Assembly: GCA_050258415.1 (NCBI GenBank)
Contig: JBLMYS010000239.1
Coordinates: forward strand, 1 to 30,592
DNA from: JAAXKN01 sp050258415
GTDB taxonomy: Bacteria; Bacteroidota; Ignavibacteria; Ignavibacteriales; SURF-24
Length of the DNA stretch: 30,592 nucleotides
Direction: 5' to 3'
Position 1 is the stretch's first letter; each line of letters opens with the position of its first letter. The notes under the pieces are model-generated. The model searched no databases. It was not told the origin of the DNA and saw only the letters and a list, made by a program, of their open reading frames with translations. Both the position numbers and the translations under genes were made by a program. Shown piece after piece: positions 1 to 7,422 of this stretch.

Positions 1-584
1 TCAATAATATTATTTACTACTGCATATATTGTAAGTCCTGAAACCGATTTGATGCCGGTTTTTTGCGATATGTTCTTTCTGTGAGTAATGACTGTATGAG
101 GGCTTATAAAGAGCCTGTCGGCTATTTCTTTATTTGAATTGCCTGTCACGAGGAGCTTCAGAACCTCCACCTCCCTGTCACTGAGTGTGCCTGTCTGTAT
201 CTCCTTTTCAGCGTCGGCCTGTGAATTCAGAAGCTTTGTTAATGAGTCTATGATCTGTGAAGGGGAGTCATTTACCGTAATAACAGAATCAAACAGGCTC
301 ATCAGCTGAGGGTCAAAAAGCGAATATGCAATGCCGATCCAAAAGGTTTCCGGAATCTCCTTCTTAATGCTGTAGAACAACTTCGTCTGATTCTGAACAA
401 GAACAGGGCTAATAAAAACGAAGTCAATGCCTGCAGTTCGGGCAATCTGAGAGATCTCTGAAAGTTCAACAGCTTTACTAATGTTAGCCTGAAAGCCGCT
501 CTGCCTTGTCAGGATGCCGGAGAGTCCTTCAAAAATTATGCATGAAGGTTCAGCTATTACAATATTTAGTCTGCTATCTTTCAT
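1..584 (-). CDS. LuxR/NarL-type transcriptional regulator, 3' end beyond window
   Basis: Partial gene; about 194 codons are present with no stop before the window edge. The C-terminal part is a LuxR/GerE helix-turn-helix: S-D-R-E-V-E-V-L-K-L-L, then N-S-N-K-E-I-A-D-R-L-F-I-S-P-H-T-V, then H-R-K-N-I, at about residues 137-175. The N-terminal ~120 residues look like a degenerate receiver domain (opening L-N-I-V-I-A-E-P) without a clear phospho-acceptor aspartate, so phosphorylation is doubtful. The ATG overlaps the stop of the upstream hemerythrin gene (ATGA, 581-584), which implies translational coupling. A hemerythrin-domain protein next to a LuxR regulator is an arrangement I recall from Bacteroidota. 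Inference: it regulates a response to oxygen, NO or redox stress together with its partner. Confidence 0.85.
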   Translation of the reverse strand, partial: MKDSRLNIVIAEPSCIIFEGLSGILTRQSGFQANISKAVELSEISQIARTAGIDFVFISPVLVQNQTKLFYSIKKEIPETFWIGIAYSLFDPQLMSLFDSVITVNDSPSQIIDSLTKLLNSQADAEKEIQTGTLSDREVEVLKLLVTGNSNKEIADRLFISPHTVITHRKNISQKTGIKSVSGLTIYAVVNNII

Positions 585-1309
585 TTCTTTAGCTTCAGAT
601 GCTTTTCCAAATGTTTTACCAGTGGTATTAGAATGGTGTTTTCTATTTGTGTGTGAATGTTCAGATCATATTCCAGTTCAAAAAGGCTGAATAGCATTTT
701 GCGTCTTATCTCCTGGTCATTTTTCTGCGGCAGGTATTTTATCAGCAGATTTCTCAGGTCTTCCAGTTTTTCTTCAATGTTACTATGGTGTTCCTGGTAT
801 TCTGCTGCAGAATAGTTGATTGGGAAATTCTTTATTTCGGTCTTATTCAGTTTGTTGTAAAGGGATAGAATATAGGGGAAAACCACTTCATTTTCATAGT
901 TCAGGTGATCTTTTACTTCATTGAAGTATTCATTAAAGAATTTTCCTGCCATAGGTATTTCAGGATGGTCATTAACCTTATTCATTCCCTCAATGTATGT
1001 GAGGATATTCGGGTATATTTCATTGAGATAATACTGGTGCTCCTTTTGAAGGTAGCTTATTATTGTCTGAATGTCATTAAAAGAATATTCTGCCTTGCCT
1101 GAGGGGATATTACCGTTAAAAAGGTTTGCAAAGGTCAGGAACAGATCCACGCCGATATTATTTTCCAGGCAAACCTGCTCAACTGTCTTTTCCTTAACTG
1201 CCAGAGGGAGACCGAGATGTTCAAACATAAGGAGTGAATATGGATTATGTAAAATGATCTCGGAGAGTTTTACGCCAGGAGTGACAAAATAATTATTTAT
1301 CTGATTCAT
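581..1309 (-). CDS. Hemerythrin-domain protein with DUF542-like N-terminus
   Basis: A 242-residue cytoplasmic protein. Residues ~14-55 resemble the ScdA/RIC N-terminal domain (S-E-I-I then K-T-V-E-Q-V-C), but the usual Cys-Cys pair is replaced by L-P-L. Residues ~85-235 form a four-helix hemerythrin-like domain with candidate diiron ligands H91 (K-E-H-Q-Y-Y-L), H135 and E139 (H-L-N-Y-E-N-E), H174/H175, H219 and E223 (H-T-Q-I-E-N). RIC/YtfE-family proteins bind a non-heme diiron centre and act in NO damage repair or sensing; that role is family knowledge, not shown here. It is the first gene of a two-gene operon and its stop overlaps the regulator's ATG. A sensor for O2 or NO is a reasonable alternative to a repair role. 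Confidence 0.85.
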   Translation of the reverse strand: MNQINNYFVTPGVKLSEIILHNPYSLLMFEHLGLPLAVKEKTVEQVCLENNIGVDLFLTFANLFNGNIPSGKAEYSFNDIQTIISYLQKEHQYYLNEIYPNILTYIEGMNKVNDHPEIPMAGKFFNEYFNEVKDHLNYENEVVFPYILSLYNKLNKTEIKNFPINYSAAEYQEHHSNIEEKLEDLRNLLIKYLPQKNDQEIRRKMLFSLFELEYDLNIHTQIENTILIPLVKHLEKHLKLKK

Positions 1310-1428
1310 AAATTACATTCTTTGTTAAAGTACAATTTAGAAAAATATTATCATTAATCCAGATTTCTATCAATTCTTATTGAAAAATCCCCAAAACAGA
1401 TGATCGGGCCGCTTATTTACAGCCTAAT

Positions 1429-1446
1429 ATCCCCATTAGTGGGGAT
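1429..1446. repeat. Perfect palindrome with 7-base arms between divergent genes
   Basis: ATCCCCA-TTAG-TGGGGAT is a perfect inverted repeat in the 211-base divergent intergenic region, directly followed by TGAAAGGGG. A second, A/T-rich inverted repeat (TCAAT-TCTT-ATTGA) lies at 1370-1383. Either could be an operator for the hemerythrin operon or the beta-barrel gene, but no regulator family can be assigned from the sequence. Confidence 0.45.
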
Positions 1447-1520
1447 TGAAAGGGGCCGCTGCTGAAAGTAATTTGATCGTACAAATTTCATGAATTAATA
1501 CAAAAAACGGAGACTTTAAC

Positions 1521-2333
1521 GTGAAGACATATATACTTTTATTTTCTGTGCTTGCCGTATTATTTAGCAGCAATACTGATACTAAAGCCAATGACAGGCG
1601 TTTTACATACATTTATGAATCACTTGTTCTGCCGCGCGGGGCGCGTGAGCTTGAGATATGGAATACATACAGGGCAAACAGGGGATATATGTACCGCCGC
1701 CTTGACCAGAGGATGGAATTTGAAGTTGGTCTGGGAAATAACCTCATGACTGCTTTGTACTTAAATTCAAGCTGGAGACTCCAGGATGAAAACGGAGCAG
1801 CCGCAGGAGGCGAGGCAGTCCCCAGCCAGGAAGTTAGCATTTCCTCTGAATGGAAATATAAGCTGCTGGACCGTGTTGCAAATCCGGTGGGCCTGGGCTT
1901 GTACGGTGAAGCAACTGTAGGATTAAATGAAGTGGAGCTGGAAGGAAAGCTTCTCATGGATAAGCAGGTAGGAAACCTCCTCCTGGCATTTAACGGAGTT
2001 GTTGAGCAGGAATGGGAGACGGAACTTGAAAACGGGGTAAGCAATACCGGAAAGGAACTTAACCTTGAGTTTGATCTTGGAGCATCTTACATGCTTTCAG
2101 GCGCATTATCTTTAGGTCTCGAATTAAGAAATACAAATACCTTCAAGGAAGGGGAATTGGAAAATTCTGTGCTTTTTGCAGGACCTGTTCTGGCATATTC
2201 TGATGAGAACTGGTGGGCTGCCTTAACCGTAATGCCTCAGGTGACGGCATTTAAGGGAGCAACAAACGGAAATCTTTCCCTTGATGATCACGAGAAGGTT
2301 GAGACGCGCTTATTGTTTTCATTCCATCTTTAA
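1521..2333 (+). CDS. Outer-membrane beta-barrel protein
   Basis: A 270-residue protein with an N-terminal signal peptide (M-K-T-Y-I-L-L-F-S-V-L-A-V-L-F, processing near residues 20-24). The rest alternates short amphipathic strands with glycine/asparagine turns (G-L-G-N-N-L, G-L-G-L-Y-G-E-A-T-V-G, F-D-L-G-A-S-Y-M-L-S-G-A-L-S-L-G-L) and ends in L-L-F-S-F-H-L, a typical C-terminal barrel strand with a terminal hydrophobic/aromatic pattern. The start is GTG, with a CGGAG ribosome-binding site about 9 bases upstream. It lies 28 bases before a cytochrome c lipoprotein gene, so the two probably form an operon and may share a redox or transport role at the outer membrane. No specific family is recognised. 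Confidence 0.75.
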   Translation: MKTYILLFSVLAVLFSSNTDTKANDRRFTYIYESLVLPRGARELEIWNTYRANRGYMYRRLDQRMEFEVGLGNNLMTALYLNSSWRLQDENGAAAGGEAVPSQEVSISSEWKYKLLDRVANPVGLGLYGEATVGLNEVELEGKLLMDKQVGNLLLAFNGVVEQEWETELENGVSNTGKELNLEFDLGASYMLSGALSLGLELRNTNTFKEGELENSVLFAGPVLAYSDENWWAALTVMPQVTAFKGATNGNLSLDDHEKVETRLLFSFHL

Positions 2334-2361
2334 GAAAAATTAAATTAGAAAGTAAAAATTT

Positions 2362-2679
2362 ATGCTGAAATATTATTTTGCACTATTCCTTCTTCTTGGC
2401 CTTTTTATTATGTCGTGCGCGAGTTCGGTTCCGGAGCCATCAGCTCAGCAGCTTCAGTGGGCATCAGACAAATGGCCCGGAGTTGGTGTAAAGGATCTAT
2501 CGGAAGGCAGGGAAATGTATATTGAAAAATGTTCCGGCTGCCACAGCCTTAAGGTGCCGTCGGACTATTCTGAAGAAGAGTGGGCTCCTGTATTCAAGAA
2601 AATGAGCCGGAAGGCAAAGCTAACAGAGGCCGAAAATGAAAAGATATGGCGTTACATTTCCACGTTGGCAAAAAGGTAA
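2362..2679 (+). CDS. Monoheme c-type cytochrome lipoprotein
   Basis: A 105-residue protein. The signal peptide ends in a lipobox-like I-M-S-C (Cys19), so the mature protein should be lipid-anchored on the periplasmic side or exported to the outer membrane. The heme-binding motif is C57-S-G-C60-H61. M81 (F-K-K-M-S) is the likely distal axial ligand, followed by a final helix (E-N-E-K-I-W-R-Y-I-S-T-L-A-K-R) that closes a small class I cytochrome fold. It sits downstream of and close to the beta-barrel gene, with a strong terminator after it. The partner is unknown; electron delivery to a periplasmic or outer-membrane redox protein is an inference. Confidence 0.88.
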   Translation: MLKYYFALFLLLGLFIMSCASSVPEPSAQQLQWASDKWPGVGVKDLSEGREMYIEKCSGCHSLKVPSDYSEEEWAPVFKKMSRKAKLTEAENEKIWRYISTLAKR

Positions 2680-2689
2680 TTAAGGCTAA

Positions 2690-2730
2690 AAAAATGTCCC
2701 TGCCGGAAATTCCTGCAGGGACATTTTTTT
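2690..2730. terminator. Bidirectional terminator between cytochrome and YceI genes
   Basis: AAATGTCCCTGC pairs with GCAGGGACATTT, flanked by an A run on the left and a T run on the right, so it can terminate both convergent transcripts. Confidence 0.9.
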
Positions 2731-2743
2731 GAACGCCATTGAA

Positions 2744-3313
2744 TTATTTCTGTTTAACCAGCTCGATATCGGCATTTATCTTAATTGTCTTTCCGACCAC
2801 TGCGCCGCCTGTTTCCAACAGGGCATTCCATTTCAGGTCATAATCAAAGCGGTCGATGCTGCCGCTAAGGCTGAATCCTGTTCTGGTATTTCCCCAGGGA
2901 TCGTTTACTATGCCGCCGAATTCCACATCCAGTTCAACAGGTTTTGAAATCCCCCTGATGGTAAGATAACCCAGGACTTTGTAATGCTCTTCATCTAACT
3001 GCCTGACAGAAGAACCCTTAAAGGTAATTTCAGTATATTTTTCTGCATTAAAGAAGTCATCTGATTTAAGGTGATTATCCCTGTCGGTGTTCCCTGTATT
3101 AATACTTCCTGCATCTATTGTAACCTCTATCTGAGCAGTTTTGAAATCATTGCCATCTGTAAGGACATTTACATTGTACGAATTGAAATGCCCTTTTACG
3201 CTCGAGATAACCATGTGTTTTGCCGAAAACTCAAGTCTCGAGTGAGACGGGTCCAATGCCCATACGGCTGAGGTGATGTTTTCATTTACCAAATTGCTAA
3301 GCTGGGTACTCAT
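2744..3313 (-). CDS. YceI family protein (cytoplasmic form)
   Basis: A 189-residue lipocalin-like protein of the YceI family. The family opening is clear: W-A-L-D-P-S-H-S-R-L-E-F-S-A-K-H at about residues 18-33, then V-K-G-H-F-N-S-Y. The middle has D-R-D-N-H-L-K-S-D-D-F-F-N-A-E-K-Y, followed by I-T-F-K-G-S-S, and the end has the K-W-N-A-L-L-E-T-G-G-A-V-V-G region. Family members bind isoprenoid chains or similar lipids in a barrel. There is no signal peptide, so this form should stay in the cytoplasm, unlike E. coli YceI. It stands alone, converges on the cytochrome gene, and has several TGTTATAACA palindromes upstream, which suggests tight control by a dimeric repressor. Confidence 0.92.
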   Translation of the reverse strand: MSTQLSNLVNENITSAVWALDPSHSRLEFSAKHMVISSVKGHFNSYNVNVLTDGNDFKTAQIEVTIDAGSINTGNTDRDNHLKSDDFFNAEKYTEITFKGSSVRQLDEEHYKVLGYLTIRGISKPVELDVEFGGIVNDPWGNTRTGFSLSGSIDRFDYDLKWNALLETGGAVVGKTIKINADIELVKQK

Positions 3314-3358
3314 TTTATGTTTCCTTTATTTTGTTTTGGTTTAATTTTATTTAACGCA

Positions 3359-3448
3359 TGTTATAACAGTATATGTTATAACACATAATACTATAAAAAA
3401 TATATTCCTGCCTGAATACCTGTTATAAAATATATGTGTTATAACACA
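3359..3448. promoter_or_regulatory. Cluster of four TGTTATAACA operator-like palindromes upstream of yceI-type gene
   Basis: TGTTATAACA is a perfect 10-base palindrome. It occurs at 3359-3368, 3374-3383 and 3437-3446, with a 9/10 copy at 3421-3430. The copy at 3437 extends to a perfect 14-base palindrome (3435-3448). The cluster begins 46 bases upstream of the YceI start and probably binds a dimeric winged-helix regulator (MarR-type is a guess). Confidence 0.7.
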
Positions 3449-3540
3449 AATATAAAACTCATTTTCCTCTTTGTCAAGTTAATATGTAAAAAATATTTAA
3501 TCTGTATCGTTGAGCTGTACCCGGTCAATAAATACCAGGG

Positions 3541-3680
3541 CATAGCAACTGCCGCTATGCGAAAAAAGTTCAAAAACAGCGTTTCTAGCTGCCTTGATGA
3601 TGCGCAGGGCTTCAGAATGTTTGGAGTATAGGTTGTTTTAAACATTTTGGAGAAGCCGATATCCCAAAAATGTCCTAATT
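3541..3680. repeat. att junction L0: decayed outermost copy of the cassette junction
   Basis: On the minus strand this aligns with the other junctions: AGGACA (3671-3676), five bases, then GGGATA (3660-3665) with the same 11-base step, then a related spacer. The 17-base tRNA-Ser core expected near 3583-3599 is not recognisable. A terminator-like A-run/T-run segment remains at 3562-3590. A 6-base-arm inverted repeat (CATAGC/GCTATG) sits at 3541-3559. I read it as the left outer edge of the array, with the core eroded or never tRNA-derived. Confidence 0.6.
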
Positions 3681-3690
3681 ATTTATCAAC

Positions 3691-3726
3691 AAAAAAGCCC
3701 TTAAAAGGTAAACTTCAAGGGCTTTG
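3691..3726 (-). terminator. Terminator of the NlpC/P60-T9SS gene
   Basis: On the minus strand AAAGCCCTTGAAG pairs with CTTTTAAGGGCTTTTTT, a hairpin ending in a T run. It is nearly the same as the terminator at 8347-8383 after another T9SS gene. Confidence 0.85.
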
Positions 3727-3745
3727 AATCAAACATCGGCTTATG

Positions 3746-6478
3746 CTATTTGATCAGGAGGATTTTCTTTGAATCCCTGAACTCGCCAGCCTGTATGGAA
3801 TATATGTACATTCCGCTGGGGAGGATTGAGCCATCAAACTGAACCTTATACTCACCCGCACTCTGCTCTTTACTGACAAGTGTTGATACTTCACGGCCGA
3901 GCATATCATATACTTTCAAATCTACATGGGAGAGCCGGGGAAGTGCATATGTTATAACCGTTGAAGGATTGAAAGGGTTTGGGTAATTCTGCATCAGGCT
4001 GTAACTTTGAGGCGCATTTCCATAATATGTAACATCACTGATTTCCGGGAAAAAGAACTGTGAAGATTTTGCAATCACGGAATTAAATGCTGTATCATCA
4101 GCCGTAGTCTCAAGAGGAAAGCCAAGATAAATTAACTTTGCGGTGTTCGTGGAGGTCCCGGGTTGGCCTGAATACTGGATGCCGGCACCTTTGCCATTTG
4201 AATACTGCAAGCACAATGTGCTGCCCTCTGAGGTTCCAATCTCATCCGGGTAGCCGACTTCATATGTCTGCGCGAAATTAAAATTTGTCCCGCCAAGTGC
4301 TGAACCGGCAACACCGGTTACTGATTTTGAAGATGCATTGTCATTTAAAAAACTTGCTTTCAGGCAAGTGCTGTAGAAACTCTTATCTGATGCAGTTCCC
4401 CTGGCTGAGAGGTCCCAGCCTATTTCACTGCCTGAGACGAAAAGCTTTCCGCCTTTTTCAAGATAACTTTGTACCAATGCCTGTTCTGAGGTACTGAAGG
4501 TTTCATTTATTGTGCTTTCATCGCCCGATATCCAGTAAAGCGCATCATAATTGTTGAGGCCTGCGGTTAAATTTGCAAGCTGAGAACTTTTTACAGATTC
4601 AAATGGCATATTCAATGCTGATAAGGCATTGCCATACCTGACAGTGAAGACTGTTCCATTGCCTCTCCAGCCGCCGGCATCGCGGTCGAAGCCATCAACA
4701 ATCAAAATCTTTTTTGCTTCGGATGATTTCCCGGTACCGAGGGCGTTTGACAAGCTGCTTTCAGTTAATGTTGAATTGTTCAGTACGCTTGAAACGCGGT
4801 AATATTCGGTATTGCTGGTCATTGTAACAGTTGTACTGAATGAATTTAATTTATTTTCATTTTGGATCTGCTTCCAGTTTAAGCCGTCAGCGGAGCTATA
4901 AAGCCTGAAGCCCTTTACTCCTGAAGTATCGCAGCTGAAGGTAACTTTTGCAGTTCCGTCTGACTGTTTTAATACGCTTAGGAGCAGTGGCTGCTTTACA
5001 GAATAGTCATTTACCATTCCGTTATAAGACCTGGGTGTATAGGCAGTCAGATCTGAGGGTGTATAAGACCAGTAAGAAACTGCCCAGTCGCGGCCGGAGG
5101 CTTCAACAACTCTCAAAGCGCCGTTTGAGGCCTTATCAACAAACATTCTTACATGCCCGTTTTTGAGCACGGCATCTCCAGGCTTCATTTCATCCCAGCT
5201 TGAATATTGCGTTGTAATATTTGGCATACCGGATGTGGAACAGTGATAACCTAATGACCAGCAGCGGCTTACAAATCCGGAGCAATCAACTCCTACGGCA
5301 TAACCGGAAACACCGGCTGTGTTTATATCGCCTGAATATCTGCCATTCATAAGGCCGTTTGAGAAATCGGAAAGTGTAGAGAATCCGCCCCACATGTAAG
5401 GAACCTTAGCGTTCATTCCAACTATAAGCCATGATGGTGTCCTGACCAGGTCGCCATCGGGACCGGTTACATTTGAAGGTGCGAGATTATTTTGCCTGCA
5501 TTGATATTTATAAAGGACATAACTTTCTGCCAGTCTCAAGGCAGCGCTCCTGCTTACAGCCTGAATCCCTGAATTATGCTTCCCTAAATTATCATTCAAG
5601 CCGGCAGAAACAACAGCTTCATTGTGAGGTACAATATTATTATAATTCAATTCATAATTATATTCCGGAGGATATAAAATCTTTCCGGAGGATGGAATAG
5701 TAAGGCCGCTCCATCTGATCAGAGTGAGCTTGTCTTTTTCGGTTAGCAGGTGAAAAAGGTTCCCAGCAGCATCTATCTGGAAATCGCGTACCATATAAAG
5801 GTATTTAATTGAAGGTACTTCCAGTATTGAAAGTACACTGCCTTCAGGAGACAAAGTATAAACCTCCCGCTTAACCTTCAGGGGAATTTCAGATAAATAA
5901 GTTTCAACGAGGACAAAAGAGTTTCCTTTTGAATCTATTCCTATCAGGTCAGAATACGCCAGACTGGAAGGGAAGTTCAGCTTAAATGTTTTATTGAAAT
6001 TTTGTATTTCATAATTTAATACAAGCTCATTCCGGTTTTTAACATTTACCGTAACATTTTCTCCCGAAGCATTTGAAAGCACGCCACAGTCATCTTCAAA
6101 AATGTCCTGCTTATTAAAGAGGAATGATTTTTTTAATGTATACGGCTTGTTCGGGGCAGAAGTGAACATATTATCCGTCAAAGCACAATGTAGCTTGTCG
6201 CTGCCCGGAATAAAGCCTTCCTGGGATCTGTTATGGTCAATTGTCTTTTGAAGACGATTGCCTGTAATGCAGTAACTTACAGGGGAATCGAAAGCATTAA
6301 GCCATATATCATCTTTATCAAGGTCAAAAGATGAGATGGAGTAGATGCCTGAATTTTCAATTCTTAAATTTACAGGAAGATCAGAATATTTTTTTTCTGC
6401 AAGCTTTGTAAAAACTGCCTGCCCGGCAGTAGAACCTACCGAAAGGACAAAATACAGGAACAGTAAAAAATACTTCAT
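3746..6478 (-). CDS. Secreted NlpC/P60-like peptidase with T9SS sorting domain
   Basis: A 910-residue protein with a signal peptide (residues 1-20). Residues ~340-485 look like an NlpC/P60 cysteine-peptidase domain: P-Y-M-W-G-G at 360-365, D-C399-S-G-F-V catalytic Cys, G-H442-V-R-M-F-V catalytic His, then V-V-E-A-S. Such enzymes cut peptidoglycan peptides or act as amidases. Residues ~495-580 resemble a fibronectin III domain. Residues ~590-780 resemble a glutamine-amidotransferase-like or Ig-like sugar-enzyme module (K-I-L-I-V-D-G-F-D-R, then L-F-V-S-G-S-E-I-G-W). The last ~85 residues are a type A T9SS domain, so it should cross the outer membrane and be cleaved or surface-attached. It follows a lipoprotein gene by 25 bases in the same cassette. 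Confidence 0.8.
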   Translation of the reverse strand: MKYFLLFLYFVLSVGSTAGQAVFTKLAEKKYSDLPVNLRIENSGIYSISSFDLDKDDIWLNAFDSPVSYCITGNRLQKTIDHNRSQEGFIPGSDKLHCALTDNMFTSAPNKPYTLKKSFLFNKQDIFEDDCGVLSNASGENVTVNVKNRNELVLNYEIQNFNKTFKLNFPSSLAYSDLIGIDSKGNSFVLVETYLSEIPLKVKREVYTLSPEGSVLSILEVPSIKYLYMVRDFQIDAAGNLFHLLTEKDKLTLIRWSGLTIPSSGKILYPPEYNYELNYNNIVPHNEAVVSAGLNDNLGKHNSGIQAVSRSAALRLAESYVLYKYQCRQNNLAPSNVTGPDGDLVRTPSWLIVGMNAKVPYMWGGFSTLSDFSNGLMNGRYSGDINTAGVSGYAVGVDCSGFVSRCWSLGYHCSTSGMPNITTQYSSWDEMKPGDAVLKNGHVRMFVDKASNGALRVVEASGRDWAVSYWSYTPSDLTAYTPRSYNGMVNDYSVKQPLLLSVLKQSDGTAKVTFSCDTSGVKGFRLYSSADGLNWKQIQNENKLNSFSTTVTMTSNTEYYRVSSVLNNSTLTESSLSNALGTGKSSEAKKILIVDGFDRDAGGWRGNGTVFTVRYGNALSALNMPFESVKSSQLANLTAGLNNYDALYWISGDESTINETFSTSEQALVQSYLEKGGKLFVSGSEIGWDLSARGTASDKSFYSTCLKASFLNDNASSKSVTGVAGSALGGTNFNFAQTYEVGYPDEIGTSEGSTLCLQYSNGKGAGIQYSGQPGTSTNTAKLIYLGFPLETTADDTAFNSVIAKSSQFFFPEISDVTYYGNAPQSYSLMQNYPNPFNPSTVITYALPRLSHVDLKVYDMLGREVSTLVSKEQSAGEYKVQFDGSILPSGMYIYSIQAGEFRDSKKILLIK

Positions 6479-6503
6479 GAAAAAGCTCCGGGTAATATTT
6501 AGG

Positions 6504-7109
6504 CTAAGGAATATATTTTTCTTTAACAGAGATGATCTCGCCGTTCATTATTTTAAGTGCAAAAGGTTTTTGCCTGAACTCAGCATAATCTTTCCGGCTG
6601 AAGATAGAAAGGAATTTCTGCAGGCTGATGGCTTCGTTGAAATTAAAGTTTCCGGAAGTATCATATGAAAGTGTCTGCATTATAATTTCAGGCTTGGCGG
6701 AAATTTTTATTTTAAGTGAGTCTTTTCTAGGATTTCTTATATAGTATCCCTGGGGTGGATCAGGAAGAGCAGTAATTCTTTTCTTCTTATCTTCCGAATA
6801 AGCCTTTAACGCCTCATCGCCGCTGAAAAATTCCACGGTATCAATTAAAACATAATTTGCAGATGTACCGGAGGATACTGCTTTAATATAGCCCGTGCAG
6901 TTAAAATCAGGCAATTTATTTACAGGCGGCTGTGCCGAAGAATTCTGTGCCGAAGAATTCTGTGCCGAAGAATGCAATGAATCAGTCTGCTTTTGCTCAC
7001 TCTGCTTATTTTGACTGCAGCCGCTGCAGATCAAGGCTGCAGATAAAGCTGCTGCAGCAAACATATTTGATGCAGGATATATATTAAAAGACTGGGAGAA
7101 TATTTTCAC
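6504..7109 (-). CDS. Putative lipoprotein with NSSAQ repeats
   Basis: A 201-residue protein. A hydrophobic N-terminal segment ends in L-I-C-S-G-C, a plausible but imperfect lipobox. It is followed by a Ser/Gln-rich linker encoded by a 15-base unit repeated three times (N-S-S-A-Q). The C-terminal ~130 residues form a compact domain with F-F-S-G-D-E-A-L-K-A-Y and P-P-Q-G-Y-Y-I-R-N-P-R. I recall similar motifs in uncharacterised exported proteins but cannot name the family. The GTG start is supported by a CGGAGG ribosome-binding site 8 bases upstream. It is the first gene of a two-gene operon with the NlpC/P60-T9SS gene, so the two may act together at the cell envelope. Confidence 0.7.
   Translation of the reverse strand: MKIFSQSFNIYPASNMFAAAALSAALICSGCSQNKQSEQKQTDSLHSSAQNSSAQNSSAQPPVNKLPDFNCTGYIKAVSSGTSANYVLIDTVEFFSGDEALKAYSEDKKKRITALPDPPQGYYIRNPRKDSLKIKISAKPEIIMQTLSYDTSGNFNFNEAISLQKFLSIFSRKDYAEFRQKPFALKIMNGEIISVKEKYIP
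6931..6974. repeat. 15-base tandem repeat, three copies
   Basis: TGTGCCGAAGAATTC is repeated at 6931, 6946 and 6961 (last copy slightly shorter). In frame it encodes N-S-S-A-Q units in the linker of the lipoprotein. Copy-number slippage would change linker length without shifting frame. Confidence 0.9.
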
Positions 7110-7220
7110 AGTAAAAACCTCCGGGACGATTTGTATATTCCAAGCTTTACAGGTGCAAAATAATCAAATTTTATATAAATACGAATTTTTGCTGAAAAGG
7201 CAATTTAATCTTCTCGTTGG

Positions 7221-7376
7221 GCAGGGAAGCAATAAAATGAAAAGCCCAAAAACGGTTAGTCCGTCTTTGAGCTTTTGTAAGCTGAAAGGGGGAGATTTTT
7301 CGCAGCCCCTTGAAATGTCTGGAATTCTGGCTGATTTGAGCATTTCTGATTAGTCGATGTCCTAAAAATGTCCTGA
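7221..7376 (-). repeat. att junction L1 (tRNA-Ser(CGA) 3' fragment)
   Basis: On the minus strand: AGGACA (7369-7374), five bases, AGGACA (7358-7363), 60 bases, then the tRNA 3'-end core at 7281-7297 (one mismatch: TTTCAGC for TTTCCGC), then a copy of the tRNA terminator. It separates the NlpC/P60 cassette from the HepT/MntA cassette. Confidence 0.85.
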
Positions 7377-7422
7377 AAAATTATGATAATTTTACCAGTT
7401 CAACTTTCTACCAGTTCAGTTG

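Noticed and set aside
1370..1383. TCAAT-TCTT-ATTGA as an FNR/CRP-type site for the hemerythrin operon
   Set aside because: The half-sites face the wrong way compared with TTGAT-4-ATCAA, so an FNR call is not supported.
2718..2723. GGGACA hexamer near the cytochrome gene as an att box
   Set aside because: It is part of the terminator stem, and no second box or tRNA core is at the required distance.
3434..3645. Small ORFs on both strands left of the array
   Set aside because: No ribosome-binding site, no recognisable protein, and they overlap the operator cluster and junction L0.
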